The notes below the pieces were generated by a model, which made no database searches, was not told the DNA's origin, and saw nothing but the letters and a program-made list of their open reading frames with translations. Both the position numbers and the translations under genes were made by a program. From an uncultured bacterium (GTDB taxonomy: Bacteria; Bacillota; Clostridia; Oscillospirales; Ruminococcaceae), in assembly GCA_905214345.1 (NCBI GenBank), contig CAJMLV010000015.1:1-64000 (forward strand): a DNA stretch of 64,000 nucleotides, in the 5' to 3' direction. Positions 41,720 through 49,944 of the stretch are shown here, in pieces; within the stretch, counting starts at the first letter, position 1, and every line of letters starts with the position of its first letter.

Positions 41720-42658
41720 TTATCCCTGGCGGGTGGGGATCTGTATCCAGTCCGGGGCATACAGGGCGCTGCGCTTGCCGTTCGCATACCAGCGGTCGGG
41801 GGCAAAGACGCGGCGGCCTTCCGGTTCGGCCAGATACTGGCCCCACCAGCTGAAGGTGGAATTGCTCAGGATGAAATGACGGCACCGTGCCATGAGGTCC
41901 AGGTCCCACACCGCGGGCCAGCTGCCCCGCACAAAGGCAGCGGGCAGGCCGGCAGTGTCCAGGTGTTCCTGCACATAGTCCGGTTCGTCGGAAAATACAA
42001 AGAGCTGGGCTTCGGGCAGGGCTTCCCGCACCGCCCGGCAGGCTTCGGCGTAATAGGCGGGCCCGCAGACCTGCAGGGCCGCGTTTTCCGGCTTGCGGTA
42101 ATCCCCGCAGCGCCAGTGCAGCGCCACCGGACAGGGGGCTTCGGCAATGGCATGTGCCGTGGGCAGGGCGGCCTCGGGCAGATCGCCCTTGGCCCGCAGT
42201 TCCGCCCGGATGGCAGCTGCGGCATCGGCAAAATAACCTTCTCCCTGGAAATATCCCCAGGCCAGAAAGTCCCGGCTGTGCCCCCGTCTGGCGGGCAGGA
42301 AGCCATCGGTGGCAAAATGCAGCCCGATGTTGTTGAGGAGCGGAGCCATCCGCCGCTCAAAGGCAGTATAATCCTTGTCCATCATGCCGCCGTGCTGCTC
42401 GTATTTGATCATCAGGGCCTTGGCGGCATTCTGCCGGGGCAGGTGGGCCTTGGCAAAGCCGGGTTCAGTAAGAATCCGCACTTCCGGGGCAATGTTCAGC
42501 GCCTGCAGGGCGCATTGGGTGTGGGCCGGGGCGCCGTCCCGCCAGTCCTGCCGGTCCAGCAGGGTCACGGGTTCCCGGCAACGCAGGCCCAGCGCCCGGG
42601 CAAAGGCGTAGATGAACATCTGGTTGCCCAGACCGCCCGCCAGTTCCGCGTAGATCAT
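41720..42658 (-). CDS. GT11 alpha-1,2-fucosyltransferase
   Basis: 312 residues, the full GT11 length. GGLGNQMFIYAFARALGL at 8-25 is motif IV-type start, HWRCGDYRKP at 181-190 is the HxRxGDY donor motif shared with GT23 and GT37, FVFSDEPDYV at 220-229 and HFILSNSTFSWWGQYL at 261-276 are the other conserved blocks. It should move fucose from GDP-Fuc to the 2-OH of galactose, giving an H-antigen-type end. The upstream GT4 gene overlaps by 4 bp. No GDP-fucose genes (gmd, fcl or fkp) are in this window; donor must be made elsewhere. Confidence 0.93.
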   Translation of the reverse strand: MIYAELAGGLGNQMFIYAFARALGLRCREPVTLLDRQDWRDGAPAHTQCALQALNIAPEVRILTEPGFAKAHLPRQNAAKALMIKYEQHGGMMDKDYTAFERRMAPLLNNIGLHFATDGFLPARRGHSRDFLAWGYFQGEGYFADAAAAIRAELRAKGDLPEAALPTAHAIAEAPCPVALHWRCGDYRKPENAALQVCGPAYYAEACRAVREALPEAQLFVFSDEPDYVQEHLDTAGLPAAFVRGSWPAVWDLDLMARCRHFILSNSTFSWWGQYLAEPEGRRVFAPDRWYANGKRSALYAPDWIQIPTRQG

Positions 42659-43767
42659 TTGCTCCCCACCCCCGCCAACAATTCATACAGCGCCTGCATG
42701 CGCAGGGCGGCTTCCTGCTGTTCATAGCCCGCAGCTTCCAGCTCGTTCCAGCGGTCGGCATGGGGCCCGCCCCTGGCAGCCTGGTCGGCGGCCCGGACCC
42801 AGTGGTCCAGAGGCGCGTTCAGCGGCAGAAACTGCACCAGATCGGTGACGGCGCCGTCATCGGGCACGTTGGTGGATGCCAGGCAAGGCGTGCCGCAGCC
42901 CTGGGCTTCCACCAGGGTGATGGGGCTGCCCTCAAAGTTGCTGGGCAGCAGGAACAGGTCGAAGGCATTCATGAAGGCAGGAATGTCCTCCTGCACGCCG
43001 GTCTGGATGACCTTGCCGGTCAGGCCCAGCCGGGCGATCTTTTCGTCCACGGCGGCCTGGTCCTCGCCGCTGCCCACCATCATCAGGCGCCAGCGGTCGT
43101 CGGCTTTGCTCATGGCAGCGAAAATCTCCAGCAGGAACAACAGATTTTTCTGGTGGTTGTACCGCCCCACGAACCCGCACAGGCGCTGCGTATCGGAAAC
43201 ACCGTACTGCTCCCGCACCCGGTTCCGGGCAGCCTCATCGGGGTAAAAGCGGCTGTGGTCCACCGCGTTGCAGGCCACCGAAAAGTTGGTCTTGCGGTCG
43301 ATGTGGTCACCGAAAACGAACCGCCCCGCCGCCACACCGCAGCCCAGGAACCAGTGGGCGGTGAGCTGATACAGCCCGTGGGCCATCCGCCAGACCAGGG
43401 TCATGGGCGGATAGACGATGTGGCTGTGGACGATGAGCTTGGCCCCCGGGCAATACAGCCGGATGAGCACGCAGGCCAGGGCATTGACCTTGCTGGCCGT
43501 GTGCAGGTGGACGATGTCGTACCCCTTGTGGGTGCGCAGGAATCTGACCAGGTGGGGCAGGCGCTTTTTGTCGTCGTCCGGGATGGAGTACCAGTGTACG
43601 CCGTGGGCTTCCAGGGCGGGGCCGGTGCTCTGCTGGTTGGGCGGGCAGGGTCCGGCCAGCAGGTCCACCTGATAGGTCTCGGTGTCCATGTGGAGCAGCA
43701 GATTCTGGATATACCGCTGTACCCCGCTCTGCACACCGAGGTTGTTGCCGATCATCAGGATGCGCAT
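42655..43767 (-). CDS. GT4-family glycosyltransferase (GT-B fold) I
   Basis: 370 residues from ATG 43765-43767 (AAAGGAGAG upstream). MRILMIGNNLGVQSGVQRYIQNL binds the acceptor side; LCGFVGRYNHQKNLLFLLE and LFLLPSNFEGSPITLVEAQGCGTPCLAS are the donor-binding signature of EpsF/EpsD-like GT4 enzymes (E-x7-E motif at FEGSPITLVEAQ). Retaining transferase; substrate unknown. Third gene before the end of the operon's fucosylation and GT6 modules. Confidence 0.92.
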   Translation of the reverse strand: MRILMIGNNLGVQSGVQRYIQNLLLHMDTETYQVDLLAGPCPPNQQSTGPALEAHGVHWYSIPDDDKKRLPHLVRFLRTHKGYDIVHLHTASKVNALACVLIRLYCPGAKLIVHSHIVYPPMTLVWRMAHGLYQLTAHWFLGCGVAAGRFVFGDHIDRKTNFSVACNAVDHSRFYPDEAARNRVREQYGVSDTQRLCGFVGRYNHQKNLLFLLEIFAAMSKADDRWRLMMVGSGEDQAAVDEKIARLGLTGKVIQTGVQEDIPAFMNAFDLFLLPSNFEGSPITLVEAQGCGTPCLASTNVPDDGAVTDLVQFLPLNAPLDHWVRAADQAARGGPHADRWNELEAAGYEQQEAALRMQALYELLAGVGSK

Positions 43768-43792
43768 GAAACTCTCCTTTTTTCGGATGTGT

Positions 43793-44701
43793 TTACCAGT
43801 AACTGCCGCCCTCCACCTTTTCCTTGGCGGCGGGCTGCTCGCTGGTCTGGGGACGCACCCAGGCGTCGTTGTACAGTTTGCCGATGACGGGGTGCTCATC
43901 CCAGCGCTTGCCCTTGATGCCGAACAGCAGCTGGGTGGCTCCGCTCATCTGCACGGCCATGTGGCCGGTTTGCTTGGCGTGAGCAGCCAGGGGCAGGCTG
44001 TACGCCCCTGCCCCGATGATGGCCACCTCATAGTCGGCGGCATCCATCTGCCCTTCCATGGCGGAAAGAGCATCGAACCAGGAATCGTACCCGGTATCCT
44101 GCCCGGCCAGCCCCTGCACCGCCTGCACCACCGTCAGGGATGCAAACTCGGGCAGGATGTTCTTGCCGGGAAAGAGCTGTTCCCGCTTGCCGTACTGGCT
44201 GAGGATGCTCTGTTTGAAAGGATGCACCACCAGCACCTTTTTACCGGCCAGGGCGGCGCTCCAGGGTTCTTCGTGATAATAGGGTTCCAGGGCCCGCAGC
44301 TGGGTGAAGCGGGTGTCTGTACATTCCCGGATGACCTCCCGCTCCGCCCCCACATCCCACAAAGCCAGCAGGTCGGCTTTATGGGCACAGTCCACATACA
44401 GCTCACAGAAGCGGCGCAGGGTATCGTCGTCGGTGGGAAAAACACCGGAAAGGTCCCGGATCTCCCGCCGGATACGGTCGGAGAAATCCCGGCCGCCCTT
44501 TTGCAGATATTCGGCCACGGTGCGCATCTCGGTGGCGCCGCAGCGGCCGAAGCAGAAAGGTTCCCCCCGGCGCAGGGCTTCCCCCGCCAGTCGGTTGCCC
44601 TCAGCGGCGGGCAGCACGGTCACGCCCCGGTATTTCCAGCCGAAGCGGGCGGACTTGACCAGGTTGCGGGCCAGTTCCAGCAGCTTGCCGTCATTGTCCA
44701 T
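43793..44701 (-). CDS. Uncharacterised protein, possible GT-D-fold glycosyltransferase
   Basis: 302 residues. The stretch GEPFCFGRCGATEMRTVAEYL (about 46-66) resembles the RxGxxE nucleotide-sugar site of DUF1792/GT-D enzymes of Gram-positive surface-glycan loci, and LVVHPFKQSILSQYGKREQLFPG plus VAIIGAGAYSLPLAAHAKQTGHMAVQMSGATQLLFGIKGKRW are conserved-looking core blocks. Not a Rossmann GT-B by sequence. It overlaps the upstream GT4 by 11 bp, so the two are likely translated together. The glycosyltransferase assignment is a guess from one motif and the setting. Confidence 0.7.
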   Translation of the reverse strand: MDNDGKLLELARNLVKSARFGWKYRGVTVLPAAEGNRLAGEALRRGEPFCFGRCGATEMRTVAEYLQKGGRDFSDRIRREIRDLSGVFPTDDDTLRRFCELYVDCAHKADLLALWDVGAEREVIRECTDTRFTQLRALEPYYHEEPWSAALAGKKVLVVHPFKQSILSQYGKREQLFPGKNILPEFASLTVVQAVQGLAGQDTGYDSWFDALSAMEGQMDAADYEVAIIGAGAYSLPLAAHAKQTGHMAVQMSGATQLLFGIKGKRWDEHPVIGKLYNDAWVRPQTSEQPAAKEKVEGGSYW

Positions 44702-45821
44702 CCCGGTCTACTCCTTCCTCTTGCAGCATGGTCAGCACGGTGCGGGCGCTGTTGTCCCACAGGAAATGTTCCCGGATGCGCCGCCGGGCAGCTTCGCCCA
44801 TGGCCGCGCTGCAGGCGGCAGCCTGCACCCCGGCGGCAAAGACGGCAGCGTCACCGTCCAGCAACAGACCGCTGACCCCGTCCTCGATGATCTGGTCTGG
44901 ACCGGGGGCATGGCGGGCCACCGGCACACAGCCCGCATACATGGCTTCCAGCAGGCTCATGCCGAAAATCTCGTGGTCGTTGAAGTTCACAAACACGTCG
45001 CAGGCGTGATAATAGGCATGTACTTCGGTGTTGGGCACGCTGGGAATGTGTACCCAGCGGGCAGAAAGCCCCGCCGCCTGCATTTCCCCTTGCAGGGTCT
45101 CGGCCAGAGCGCCGTTGCCGATGACCACCGCCTGCCAGTTTTCCGGCAGGGCGGCCAGCAGCGGCACCAGGTCCAGGGGCCGTTTGTAAGTGTCCAGACG
45201 CCCCACAAAGAGCAGGATCTGGGCGTCCGGGTCCAGGCCCAGGCGGCCGCGCAGCTCCGTCTTGGTGCCCTGCACGTCGGGGATGATGGCAGTGTCCAGC
45301 CCCACGGGCAGAACCCCGGCGCAGGGCACGCCGCACTCTTCCAGGGTATTCTGTACCGCCAGGGTCTTGGCGTAGGTGGGCGTTTTGCGGTAGATGGCCA
45401 GGTTGCGGCGGCAGAGCAGGTCCATCACCGCCCGCACCACCGGGTTGTGGGCGTCGGAACGCACCGCGCCCAGCTGGCTGTAAAAGAAGATGCCGTGTTC
45501 CTTGCAGAAACGGTATAGCCCCGGCACACCCAGGGAATTGTCCCCCATCACATGAACGGCATCCACTTCCTCATCCAGAAGGGGCTGCCAGGTAGAGTAG
45601 AAGGCATGCACCCGCCAGGCTTTGGCCGGCACATACAGCACTTTGACGCCGGGGGCGGGTTCTTCGGTCTCGATGGCGTCGGCACCCACAGCCGGGTAAA
45701 GCACCACGGCACGGCAGCCCTGGGCGACCAGGGCACGGGCCAGGCCCACTTCCTGCCGGTTGTAGGCGCCTTTTTTGCCCGAAGCCCCGCAGTACAGCTG
45801 GGGAATGGCGATGGTCAGCAT
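44691..45821 (-). CDS. GT4-family glycosyltransferase (GT-B fold) II
   Basis: 376 residues from ATG 45819-45821. QLYCGASGKKGAYNRQEVGLARAL opens the acceptor domain; ILLFVGRLDTYKRPLDLVPLLAAL and HEIFGMSLLEAMYAGCVPVARHAPGP (E-x7-E) form the donor site. Retaining sugar transferase of unknown linkage. Start overlaps the upstream beta-propeller gene by 7 bp. Confidence 0.92.
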   Translation of the reverse strand: MLTIAIPQLYCGASGKKGAYNRQEVGLARALVAQGCRAVVLYPAVGADAIETEEPAPGVKVLYVPAKAWRVHAFYSTWQPLLDEEVDAVHVMGDNSLGVPGLYRFCKEHGIFFYSQLGAVRSDAHNPVVRAVMDLLCRRNLAIYRKTPTYAKTLAVQNTLEECGVPCAGVLPVGLDTAIIPDVQGTKTELRGRLGLDPDAQILLFVGRLDTYKRPLDLVPLLAALPENWQAVVIGNGALAETLQGEMQAAGLSARWVHIPSVPNTEVHAYYHACDVFVNFNDHEIFGMSLLEAMYAGCVPVARHAPGPDQIIEDGVSGLLLDGDAAVFAAGVQAAACSAAMGEAARRRIREHFLWDNSARTVLTMLQEEGVDRDGQ

Positions 45822-46786
45822 TGCTTGGGGTCCTCCTGTTTCTGGGTAGGGATGGGCGGAACTTTCGCCAGATACCGCGCGTCGATGATCTCCACGGCAT
45901 CGTCCCGGCAATAGGTATGGATGCCGATGACCGAATCCGGGTCCAGCCCTTCGATGCGCACATTGGCAGGCATAGCCGCACACAGGGGCGTTTCTTTTTC
46001 GCCGCGGCGGGTCCAGAACTGCAGATAAACGCCGTAATCCACCTTGGTGCTGACCTGCGCGGGGCGCACCGTCTGCCCGGCCCAGGTAAAGACCGGCCCG
46101 GCATTGCGGGCGCCCAGGTCATAGTTGCGGTTTTCCAGCCCGAAGGTCTCGTCCTCCTCCAGCACAAAACCGCCCTCGGCCTGCTCGTCCGCCCGCAGCG
46201 CATAACGGCGGTAGCGGGTGAACAGACCGTTTTCCGGCTTGACCTGGCTGCACAGCAGGGTCAGTTCCCCGGGCTGCACGTCCAGCAGAATGGTGTCGGC
46301 CAGTTCCTTGTCCTCGGTGGAGAAGGAACGCACCAGTTCCCACTCGCCGGGGAACTGTTTGCAGCGGTAGAGGTTCAGGCTGTGGTTGGTGCCGGTTTCG
46401 GGGATCATCCACACTTCCCCGTTCCAGTCAAAGACGGTGGGGAAAGAGAGGTGATAGCTTTCGGTCAGTACCGTTTGGGGCTCCCCGGGGTGGTCGGGGT
46501 CGGTGATGTCCATGACCGCGATGTCCCCTTTGCCGGTGGCCATATCGAAGGCTTCGCAGAAGAGCCAGCGCTTGTCCTCGTGGTGGAAGAGCAGCGGGTC
46601 GGCGTACCAGACGCCGGCTTTTCCGGGCAGCCGGGTATAGGCGCCCTCCCCCAGCGCGGGCAACGGGTCACACCCCGGGGCGGTGGGTACCGGCCGCAGG
46701 GCGATGGTGTAGATTTCTTTCCACCCGGCCAGCTTTTTGACCAGGCGCGCCGGGGGCATATGCAGGGCGCGGTAGAGTTGATTCAT
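45815..46786 (-). CDS. GINT1-N-like five-bladed beta-propeller protein
   Basis: 323 residues, no signal peptide, no TM helix. The sequence is a run of beta-blade motifs: VWYADPLLFHHEDKRWLFCEAFD, GEPQTVLTESYHLSFPTVFDWNGEVWMIPETGTNHSLNLYRC, ELADTILLDVQPGELTLLC. These match the N-terminal domain family of plant glucosamine inositolphosphorylceramide transferase 1 (GINT1-N), also found in bacterial polysaccharide loci, with a glycosidase-43-like fold. The Asp after AD and the Glu of PETG look like the catalytic-type residues of such propellers. Its role may be a transferase or a glycan-editing enzyme, unproven. AAGGAGAAC precedes the ATG. Confidence 0.75.
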   Translation of the reverse strand: MNQLYRALHMPPARLVKKLAGWKEIYTIALRPVPTAPGCDPLPALGEGAYTRLPGKAGVWYADPLLFHHEDKRWLFCEAFDMATGKGDIAVMDITDPDHPGEPQTVLTESYHLSFPTVFDWNGEVWMIPETGTNHSLNLYRCKQFPGEWELVRSFSTEDKELADTILLDVQPGELTLLCSQVKPENGLFTRYRRYALRADEQAEGGFVLEEDETFGLENRNYDLGARNAGPVFTWAGQTVRPAQVSTKVDYGVYLQFWTRRGEKETPLCAAMPANVRIEGLDPDSVIGIHTYCRDDAVEIIDARYLAKVPPIPTQKQEDPKQC

Positions 46787-46798
46787 GCAGGGTTCTCC

Positions 46799-48004
46799 TT
46801 ATTGCGGCGCGGGCGTCCCGTCCAGGACGGCGCGGTAAATTTCCATCAGCTGACGGTAGTTTTCTTCGGGTGCAAAGGCAGCCAGGGCGGCGGCACGCAC
46901 AGCGGCGGGGTCCATCTTTTCCCCCAGGGCAGGCAATGCCCGGACAGCTTCAGCCAGGGCGGCGGCATCACCGGGGGCAAAGCGCAGGCCGTCCACCCCC
47001 GGGCGGACCATAGCCCCCACATTGCCCAGGTCGCTGGCCAGCACCGGGGTGCCCATGACGTGGGCTTCCGCCGGGACCAGCGCAAAGCTTTCATAACACA
47101 GGCTGGGGGCCAGGACAGCCCGGCTTTCCCCCAGCAGGGTGCGCAGCTCTTCCCGGGGAAGGCGGCCCAGCAGCCGCACCCGGGGCACGGCCTGTTCTTT
47201 GGCCCAATCGGTGAGGGGGCCGTCCCCCACAATGAGCAGTTCGGGGGCATCCGGGTCATTTGCCAGCAGCTTCCAGCCTTCCACGGCGGTGCGCAGACCT
47301 TTCAGTTCTTCCAAGCGTCCCGCAAACACCACCTGGTTCTTGCGCCCGGACCAGGGCACCAGGGGCGGCAGAGGGCCTTCCGGCGCTGCGGTGTTGGGCT
47401 TGACAAAGAGCCGGGCCGGATCGAACACCCGGTGCCGGGTGTTGAATTCCAGCAGCTTTTGTTTGTCAAAATCGGTGAGGGTGATGAGGTCCACCTGCTT
47501 GTAGGTGCCCAGCAACCGGTGGAAGGCATACACAAAAGCGCAGACGGCACTCTGGGCCAGGCTGTTGCGGTAGCAGCGGTGCTGCACCGCCTGCCACAGC
47601 CCGCCCTTTCGGCGGGGGCAGTCCTCGCAGACCTTCCCCTCCCGCAAAAGTACCCCGTTGGGGCAGAACAGGCGGAAATTATGCAGTGTCTGCACCACCG
47701 GCACGCCCAACGAACGGGCGGCCCAGAACACCGACGGGCTGACGGTGAGCAGGGTGTTGTGCACATGCACCAGGTCGATCTTCTCTTTGCGGATGAGGGC
47801 CCGCACTTCCTGCCAGGTCTTCCAGCTGAAGACCGCTTCCAGGCCCATGGACAGGGTGCTTCCCTCATTGGTGCGCTCATAGGTGAACACCTTGTGGCCG
47901 TGGCGTTCCAGCATGGCCCGCTCGTCCGCAAAGACGGCATCCTCGCCCCCTGCCAGGCGGTAATGGCAGTGGACCAGCAGGATGTTGTATCTTGTTTTTT
48001 CCAC
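46799..48004 (-). CDS. GT4-family glycosyltransferase (GT-B fold) III, first gene of the operon
   Basis: 401 residues from a GTG start at 48002-48004, with GGGGGAA 6 nt upstream; TTG codons at 48010 and 48019 are too close to the purine run. NILLVHCHYRLAGGEDAVFADERAMLERHGHKV resembles EpsE/capsular GT4 enzymes; NRYRKSL-type Cys-rich insert CPNGVLLREGKVCEDCPRRKGG is usual for this sub-group; VVFAGRLEELKGLRTAVEGWKLL and CYESFALVPAEAHVMGTPVLAS form the donor site (E-x7-E). Substrate unknown. As first gene it may start the oligosaccharide after a lipid-sugar made elsewhere. Confidence 0.9.
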   Translation of the reverse strand: MEKTRYNILLVHCHYRLAGGEDAVFADERAMLERHGHKVFTYERTNEGSTLSMGLEAVFSWKTWQEVRALIRKEKIDLVHVHNTLLTVSPSVFWAARSLGVPVVQTLHNFRLFCPNGVLLREGKVCEDCPRRKGGLWQAVQHRCYRNSLAQSAVCAFVYAFHRLLGTYKQVDLITLTDFDKQKLLEFNTRHRVFDPARLFVKPNTAAPEGPLPPLVPWSGRKNQVVFAGRLEELKGLRTAVEGWKLLANDPDAPELLIVGDGPLTDWAKEQAVPRVRLLGRLPREELRTLLGESRAVLAPSLCYESFALVPAEAHVMGTPVLASDLGNVGAMVRPGVDGLRFAPGDAAALAEAVRALPALGEKMDPAAVRAAALAAFAPEENYRQLMEIYRAVLDGTPAPQ

Positions 48005-48043
48005 CGTCAATTCCCCCAACCCGTATATTTCGGCATTTTATCT

Positions 48044-48049
48044 ATTATA
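48044..48049 (-). promoter_or_regulatory. -10 element of the glycan operon promoter
   Basis: Minus strand TATAAT (in GGGGTATAATAG), about 40 nt before the GTG start; the -35 position (about 48067) holds only a weak TTTCCT. A weak -35 suggests an activator or other control. The 226-bp gap also holds the oadB terminator; nothing else seen. Confidence 0.55.
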
Positions 48050-48175
48050 CCCCGTACAGGGCCAAAAGGAAAGAGAAAACGCGGATTTTGCACATTTGGG
48101 GACGGCGTTGACGGGGCGCCGCTTTTCAATGAGGCGGGTATATTTTCCCCCGGTTCCCTGCCGCCTGATACAAGA

Positions 48176-48209
48176 AACCCCCGCACTGCCAAAAAGCGGT
48201 GCGGGGGTT
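48176..48209 (-). terminator. Terminator after oadB
   Basis: Perfect 11-bp stem AACCCCCGCAC / GTGCGGGGGTT with a 12-nt loop that itself contains T5; minus side continues TCTTG after the stem. 20 bp past the oadB stop. Confidence 0.75.
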
Positions 48210-48230
48210 GGTTTTATGCTTGGTTGGGTA

Positions 48231-49418
48231 TCAGCTGAACATGTTGATCAGGATACCGGCCGCAACAGCGGAGCCGATAACACCGGCCACGTTGGGGCCC
48301 ATGGCGTGCATGAGCAGGTAGTTGCGGGGGTTGTATTCCTGGCCGACCTTCTGAGAAACACGGGCGGCCATGGGAACGGCGGAAACACCGGCGGAACCGA
48401 TGAGGGGGTTGATCTTGCCGTGGGTAACAGCGCACATGACCTTGCCCAGCAGCACGCCGCCCGCGGTGCCCACGCCGAAAGCGATGATGCCCAGAACGAT
48501 GATCTCCACGGTCTGGACGTTCAGGAAAGTGGAAGCGTTGGTGGTGCAGCCCACGCTGAAGCCCAGGAAGATGGTGATGATGTTCATCAGTTCGTTGCCG
48601 GCGGTCTTGGTGATGCGCTCCACCACGCCGGATTCCTTCATCAGGTTGCCCATCATCAGGCAGCCCACCAGGATGGCCGCATCAGGCAGGGTCAGGCTGA
48701 CGATGATGGTGACCACGATGGGGAAGAGGATCTTTTCAGTCTTGGAGACCCGACGCGGGGGCTCCATGATGGTCTGGCGTTCCTTCTCGGTGGTCAGGGC
48801 GCGCATGATGGGCGGCTGAATGACCGGGACAAGGGCCATGTAGCAGTAGGCAGCCACGGCGATGGAGCCCAGCAGATGGGGGGCCAGCTTGGTGGTGGTG
48901 AAGATGGCGGTGGGGCCGTCGGCGCCGCCGATGATGCCGATGGAAGCGGCTTCGGGGCCGGTGAAGCCCAGGATCTTGGCGCCGATGTAGGTGAAGAAGA
49001 TGCCCAGCTGCGCCGCAGCGCCCAGCAGCAGGCTGGAGGGACGGGCGATCAGGGGTTCAAAGTCGGTCATGGTGCCGATGCCCAGGAAGATCAGCGGGGG
49101 GTAAATGCCCAGCTTGACGCCCAGGTATATGTAGTCGGCCATACCGCCGGAACTGCCCAGCATTTCCCAGTTGATATGGTTGGTCTCGTTGAGGAAGATC
49201 TCCATATGGAACAGCCCGTCCAGCGGCAGGTTGGTCATCAGCATACCAAAGCCGATGGGCAGAAGCAGCAGGGGTTCAAACTGTTTGACAATGGCCAGGT
49301 ACAGCAGAACGCAGGCCACCGCCAGCATGACAGCGTATTTCCAGCCGCCCTCCACAAAGAAGATCTGGGCCCAGCCGGAATTGGCGAAAATTTCCGAAAT
49401 ATTCTGAATAATACTCAT
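48231..49418 (-). CDS. Sodium-translocating decarboxylase beta subunit
   Basis: 395 residues, about ten TM helices. MLAVACVLLYLAIVKQFEPLLLLPIGFGMLMTNLP, then GMADYIYLGVKLGIYPPLIFLGIGTMTDFEPLIARPSSLLLGAAAQLGIFFTYIGAKILGF (contains the Na+ site Asp), GGADGPTAIFTTTKLAP and ending in GNVAGVIGSAVAAGILINMF: the conserved OadB/GcdB/MmdB order. It uses the free energy of decarboxylation of carboxybiotin to pump Na+ out. Specific substrate (oxaloacetate, glutaconyl-CoA or methylmalonyl-CoA) is set by the alpha subunit, which is not in the window. Confidence 0.95.
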   Translation of the reverse strand: MSIIQNISEIFANSGWAQIFFVEGGWKYAVMLAVACVLLYLAIVKQFEPLLLLPIGFGMLMTNLPLDGLFHMEIFLNETNHINWEMLGSSGGMADYIYLGVKLGIYPPLIFLGIGTMTDFEPLIARPSSLLLGAAAQLGIFFTYIGAKILGFTGPEAASIGIIGGADGPTAIFTTTKLAPHLLGSIAVAAYCYMALVPVIQPPIMRALTTEKERQTIMEPPRRVSKTEKILFPIVVTIIVSLTLPDAAILVGCLMMGNLMKESGVVERITKTAGNELMNIITIFLGFSVGCTTNASTFLNVQTVEIIVLGIIAFGVGTAGGVLLGKVMCAVTHGKINPLIGSAGVSAVPMAARVSQKVGQEYNPRNYLLMHAMGPNVAGVIGSAVAAGILINMFS

Positions 49419-49436
49419 ATCGTCACCCCTATGCCC

Positions 49437-49832
49437 TTATGCCATGAACGGAGTGGTGTTGGCGGCCACACCGGCATCGCCCCAGTTACCGCGGCGGGAA
49501 CCGGCAACAGGTGCGCGGCGGACAGCGCGGATGACGGCGCTGCCTTCGGTGCAGGCCACAGCCGCCGCGATGGCGGCCACAACTTCAGCGGGGATACCGG
49601 CTTCCACCGCAGGGACGGGACGCGCGGGCGCCGGAGCGGGCGCGGCGGCCTTGCGGGCCGGGGCGGGCGCGGGTTTGGGCGCGGCGGGCTTCTTTTCGGT
49701 GCCGGACATCAGCTTGCCTTCCAGCGTGATGAGCAGGCACAGCGCAACCAGCATACCAAACACAAGCACCAGACTGGTCACTACGACGTTCGCGTCGCCA
49801 AATTCAAGGGCGAGCATCGTGACATGGGACAT
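49437..49832 (-). CDS. Sodium-translocating decarboxylase gamma subunit (OadG-like)
   Basis: 131 residues from ATG 49830-49832 (AAGGAGG upstream). One N-terminal TM helix (VVVTSLVLVFGMLVALCLLITLEGKL), an Ala/Pro/Lys-rich linker (about 45-75), then EVVAAIAAAVACTEGS and a tail NWGDAGVAANTTPF that matches the OadG C-terminus. It anchors the alpha subunit to the membrane pump and may carry a zinc site. 18 bp before oadB, own promoter upstream. The linker resembles that of biotin carriers but no MKM biotin site is present. Confidence 0.85.
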   Translation of the reverse strand: MSHVTMLALEFGDANVVVTSLVLVFGMLVALCLLITLEGKLMSGTEKKPAAPKPAPAPARKAAAPAPAPARPVPAVEAGIPAEVVAAIAAAVACTEGSAVIRAVRRAPVAGSRRGNWGDAGVAANTTPFMA

Positions 49833-49915
49833 AGTTTTGATTCCTCCTTGCAGCATACCGCGGCGTCGACCCCGCGAAATACAGGCATAGCCGCATAAGC
49901 GGCCAATTTAGAGAT

Positions 49916-49944
49916 ATTATAGCACGTTCCGCACGGTTTGTGTA
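49916..49944 (-). promoter_or_regulatory. Promoter of the oadG-oadB operon
   Basis: Minus strand TACACA (49939-49944), 17 nt, TATAAT (49916-49921) with TG one base before it (extended -10). Leader about 77 nt. Confidence 0.75.

Noticed and set aside
45821..48238. Plus-strand open frame of about 805 codons through the glycan operon
   Set aside because: Mirror image of GT4 and propeller genes on the minus strand; composition Gly/Gln/His-rich and no domain signal.
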